Source: Actinomycetota bacterium | Lineage (GTDB): Bacteria; Actinomycetota; Nitriliruptoria; Nitriliruptorales; JAHWKO01 | Assembly (NCBI GenBank): GCA_019347855.1 | Contig: JAHWKO010000017.1 | Coordinates: 1 to 31,905 of the forward strand | Length of the DNA: 31,905 nt | Reading direction: 5' to 3' | Shown: piece after piece, positions 31,146 to 31,905 of the stretch | Layout: the number at the start of each line of letters is the position of its first letter | Numbering within the stretch: the stretch's first letter is position 1 | Made by a program: the position numbers and the translations under genes | The notes under the pieces: model-generated | The model's input: the letters and a program-made list of their open reading frames with translations, nothing else | Databases searched by the model: none | Told to the model about the DNA's origin: nothing

Positions 31146-31603
31146 CACTCGATGCCGCGGTCAGCTTCGAGCAGTCGCAGCCAGACCTCGCTGACCGTCG
31201 GGAACGCGGGGACCGCGTGCCAGAGCTGGTCGATCGTGACCTGCGCGACGATGGCGATCGTGGCCGCGTGCAGCATCTCACCGACCTGTGGGCCCACGAA
31301 GGTCGCGCCGATGATCACGTCCCGGTCGTCGTCGATCACGAGCTGGGCCGTGCCGTCGACGCCTTCGCCGAGCAGCGACCCGCCAGCGACGCTGGTGAGG
31401 GAGACCTGGACCGTGCGAACGCTGACGTTGCGATCCCGAGCCTGTGATGCGGTGAGGCCCACCGCGGCGACCTGCGGGTCGGTGAACACGACGCGGGGGA
31501 CCGCGCGCTCGTCGGCGATGTCGGTGCGGTCCCGACCGGCGATGAGGTCACCGACCAGGCGGGCCTGGTACTTGCCCTGGTGGGTGAGGAGCGCCCGGCC
31601 GTT
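31145..31603 (-). CDS. FAD-dependent pyridine nucleotide-disulfide oxidoreductase, 3' part only
   Basis: The C-terminal part of a flavoprotein disulfide reductase, about 150 residues. It shows RALLTHQGKYQARLVGDLIAG, then RVVFTDPQVAAVGLT, and the dimerisation domain down to EMLHAATIAIVAQVTIDQL and AVPAFPTVSEVW (with the H-x-P-F-T-like active-site His, HAVPAFPTVSE). Family members include mercuric reductase and lipoamide or mycothione-type reductases. The N-terminal FAD/NAD and redox-cysteine parts are missing because sequence beyond about 31601 belongs to another gene on the other strand. Coupling to a glutaredoxin-like gene fits a thiol redox role. Confidence 0.82.
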   Translation of the reverse strand, partial: NGRALLTHQGKYQARLVGDLIAGRDRTDIADERAVPRVVFTDPQVAAVGLTASQARDRNVSVRTVQVSLTSVAGGSLLGEGVDGTAQLVIDDDRDVIIGATFVGPQVGEMLHAATIAIVAQVTIDQLWHAVPAFPTVSEVWLRLLEADRGIE

Positions 31604-31891
31604 TCGGGCGAGACCATCGAGAAGCGCGCGCCGGCGACCGGGCGGATGCTCTCCCAGGTCGCGCGTTCGCGCGCCGAGGACGTGGACGCCGCGATCTCGG
31701 CGGCGGTGGCCGCCCAGCCGGGATGGGCGCGCGAGACGCCGGTGGCCCGCGGCGCGGTGCTGCGCCGCATCGCCCAGCTGCTCGAACGCGACGCCGACGA
31801 GCTGTCGCGGATCGTGGCCGAGGAGACCGGCAAGCCACTCAAGGACGCGCTGGGCGAGACCGCCGGGGCGATCGAGCAGGGATACTTCATG
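31601..31891 (+). CDS. Aldehyde dehydrogenase (succinate-semialdehyde type), internal N-terminal fragment
   Basis: Read from 31601 in frame, 97 codons give VSGETIEKRAPATGRMLSQV then RAEDVDAAISAAVAAQPGWARETPVARGAVLRRIAQLLERDADELSRIVAEETGKPLKDALGETAGAIEQGYFM. This is the N-terminal part of an NAD(P)-dependent aldehyde dehydrogenase. The usual GYF motif is followed by library sequence, so the catalytic Cys and Glu domains are not present. The start codon is also missing at the junction with the reductase. Subfamily is uncertain. Confidence 0.75.
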
Positions 31892-31905
31892 AGATCGGAA
31901 GAGCA
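31892..31905 (+). other. Illumina adapter remnant at the contig end
   Basis: AGATCGGAAGAGCA is identical to the start of the Illumina TruSeq read-1 adapter sequence. It follows an aldehyde dehydrogenase Met codon and ends the window. Confidence 0.95.

Noticed and set aside
1..31905. CRISPR arrays, insertion sequences, phage genes, tRNA or rRNA
   Set aside because: No regularly spaced repeats, transposase motifs, phage structural genes or RNA gene signatures were found on reading both strands.

Overview
The window is a high-GC, densely packed bacterial segment with the look of an Actinomycetota genome. Supporting signs are GTG and TTG starts, many 1-8 bp gene overlaps, TANNNT -10 boxes placed 6-8 nt before start codons, an F420-type luciferase-like oxidoreductase, a wax ester synthase/DGAT, an Lhr helicase next to a Nei-type glycosylase, a class III cyclase with an actinobacterial regulatory domain, a mycoredoxin-like protein, and a SpoIID domain joined to cell-wall-binding type 2 repeats. 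The SpoIID/CW2 protein hints at a deep lineage such as Nitriliruptoria, but that is a weak inference. No rRNA, tRNA, CRISPR array, insertion sequence or prophage was seen.

Both ends look like assembly or library artefacts. At the left, about 314 bp of a proteobacterial-looking leuA 3' end is joined to an antisense scrap of a UMF1-type MFS transporter, then to a plsC acyltransferase lacking its N-terminus; one reading frame happens to stay open across all three. At the right, a truncated flavoprotein disulfide reductase (minus) abuts a truncated aldehyde dehydrogenase (plus) near 31601, and the last 14 bases match the Illumina adapter. The interior, about 1.0-31.1 kb, appears coherent.

Layout: dedA (1.1-1.7 kb); a frameshifted enoyl-CoA hydratase with a tiny coupled ORF (minus); a divergent amidohydrolase; a strong hairpin plus G-quadruplex motif; phoD-kptA (minus, GTGA overlap); a ribbon-helix-helix protein followed by a cytoplasmic HtrA-like protease, with an iterated AT-rich operator-like site upstream; a NUDIX hydrolase; a large inverted repeat; a minus cluster of a LemA-associated membrane protein, LemA, an LLM oxidoreductase and an SDR; a secreted TIMP/NTR-like protein; and a four-gene ABC operon (ATPase-permease-ATPase-permease).

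The second half holds a minus repair operon (lhr, SRPBCC, nei) with a single-domain response regulator upstream, an HSD10-like SDR, a secreted ceramidase-like protein, a class III adenylate cyclase, the SpoIID/CW2 protein, WS/DGAT, a coiled-coil membrane protein (minus), dUTPase, and a minus pair encoding a flavoprotein reductase and a glutaredoxin-like protein.

The best candidates for little-described biology are the RHH-protease module with its 8-bp-periodic repeats, the translationally coupled phoD-kptA pair, and the SRPBCC gene wedged between lhr and nei. I found no clear new defence or mobile system. Functions are read from motifs and remembered families; no database search was run.
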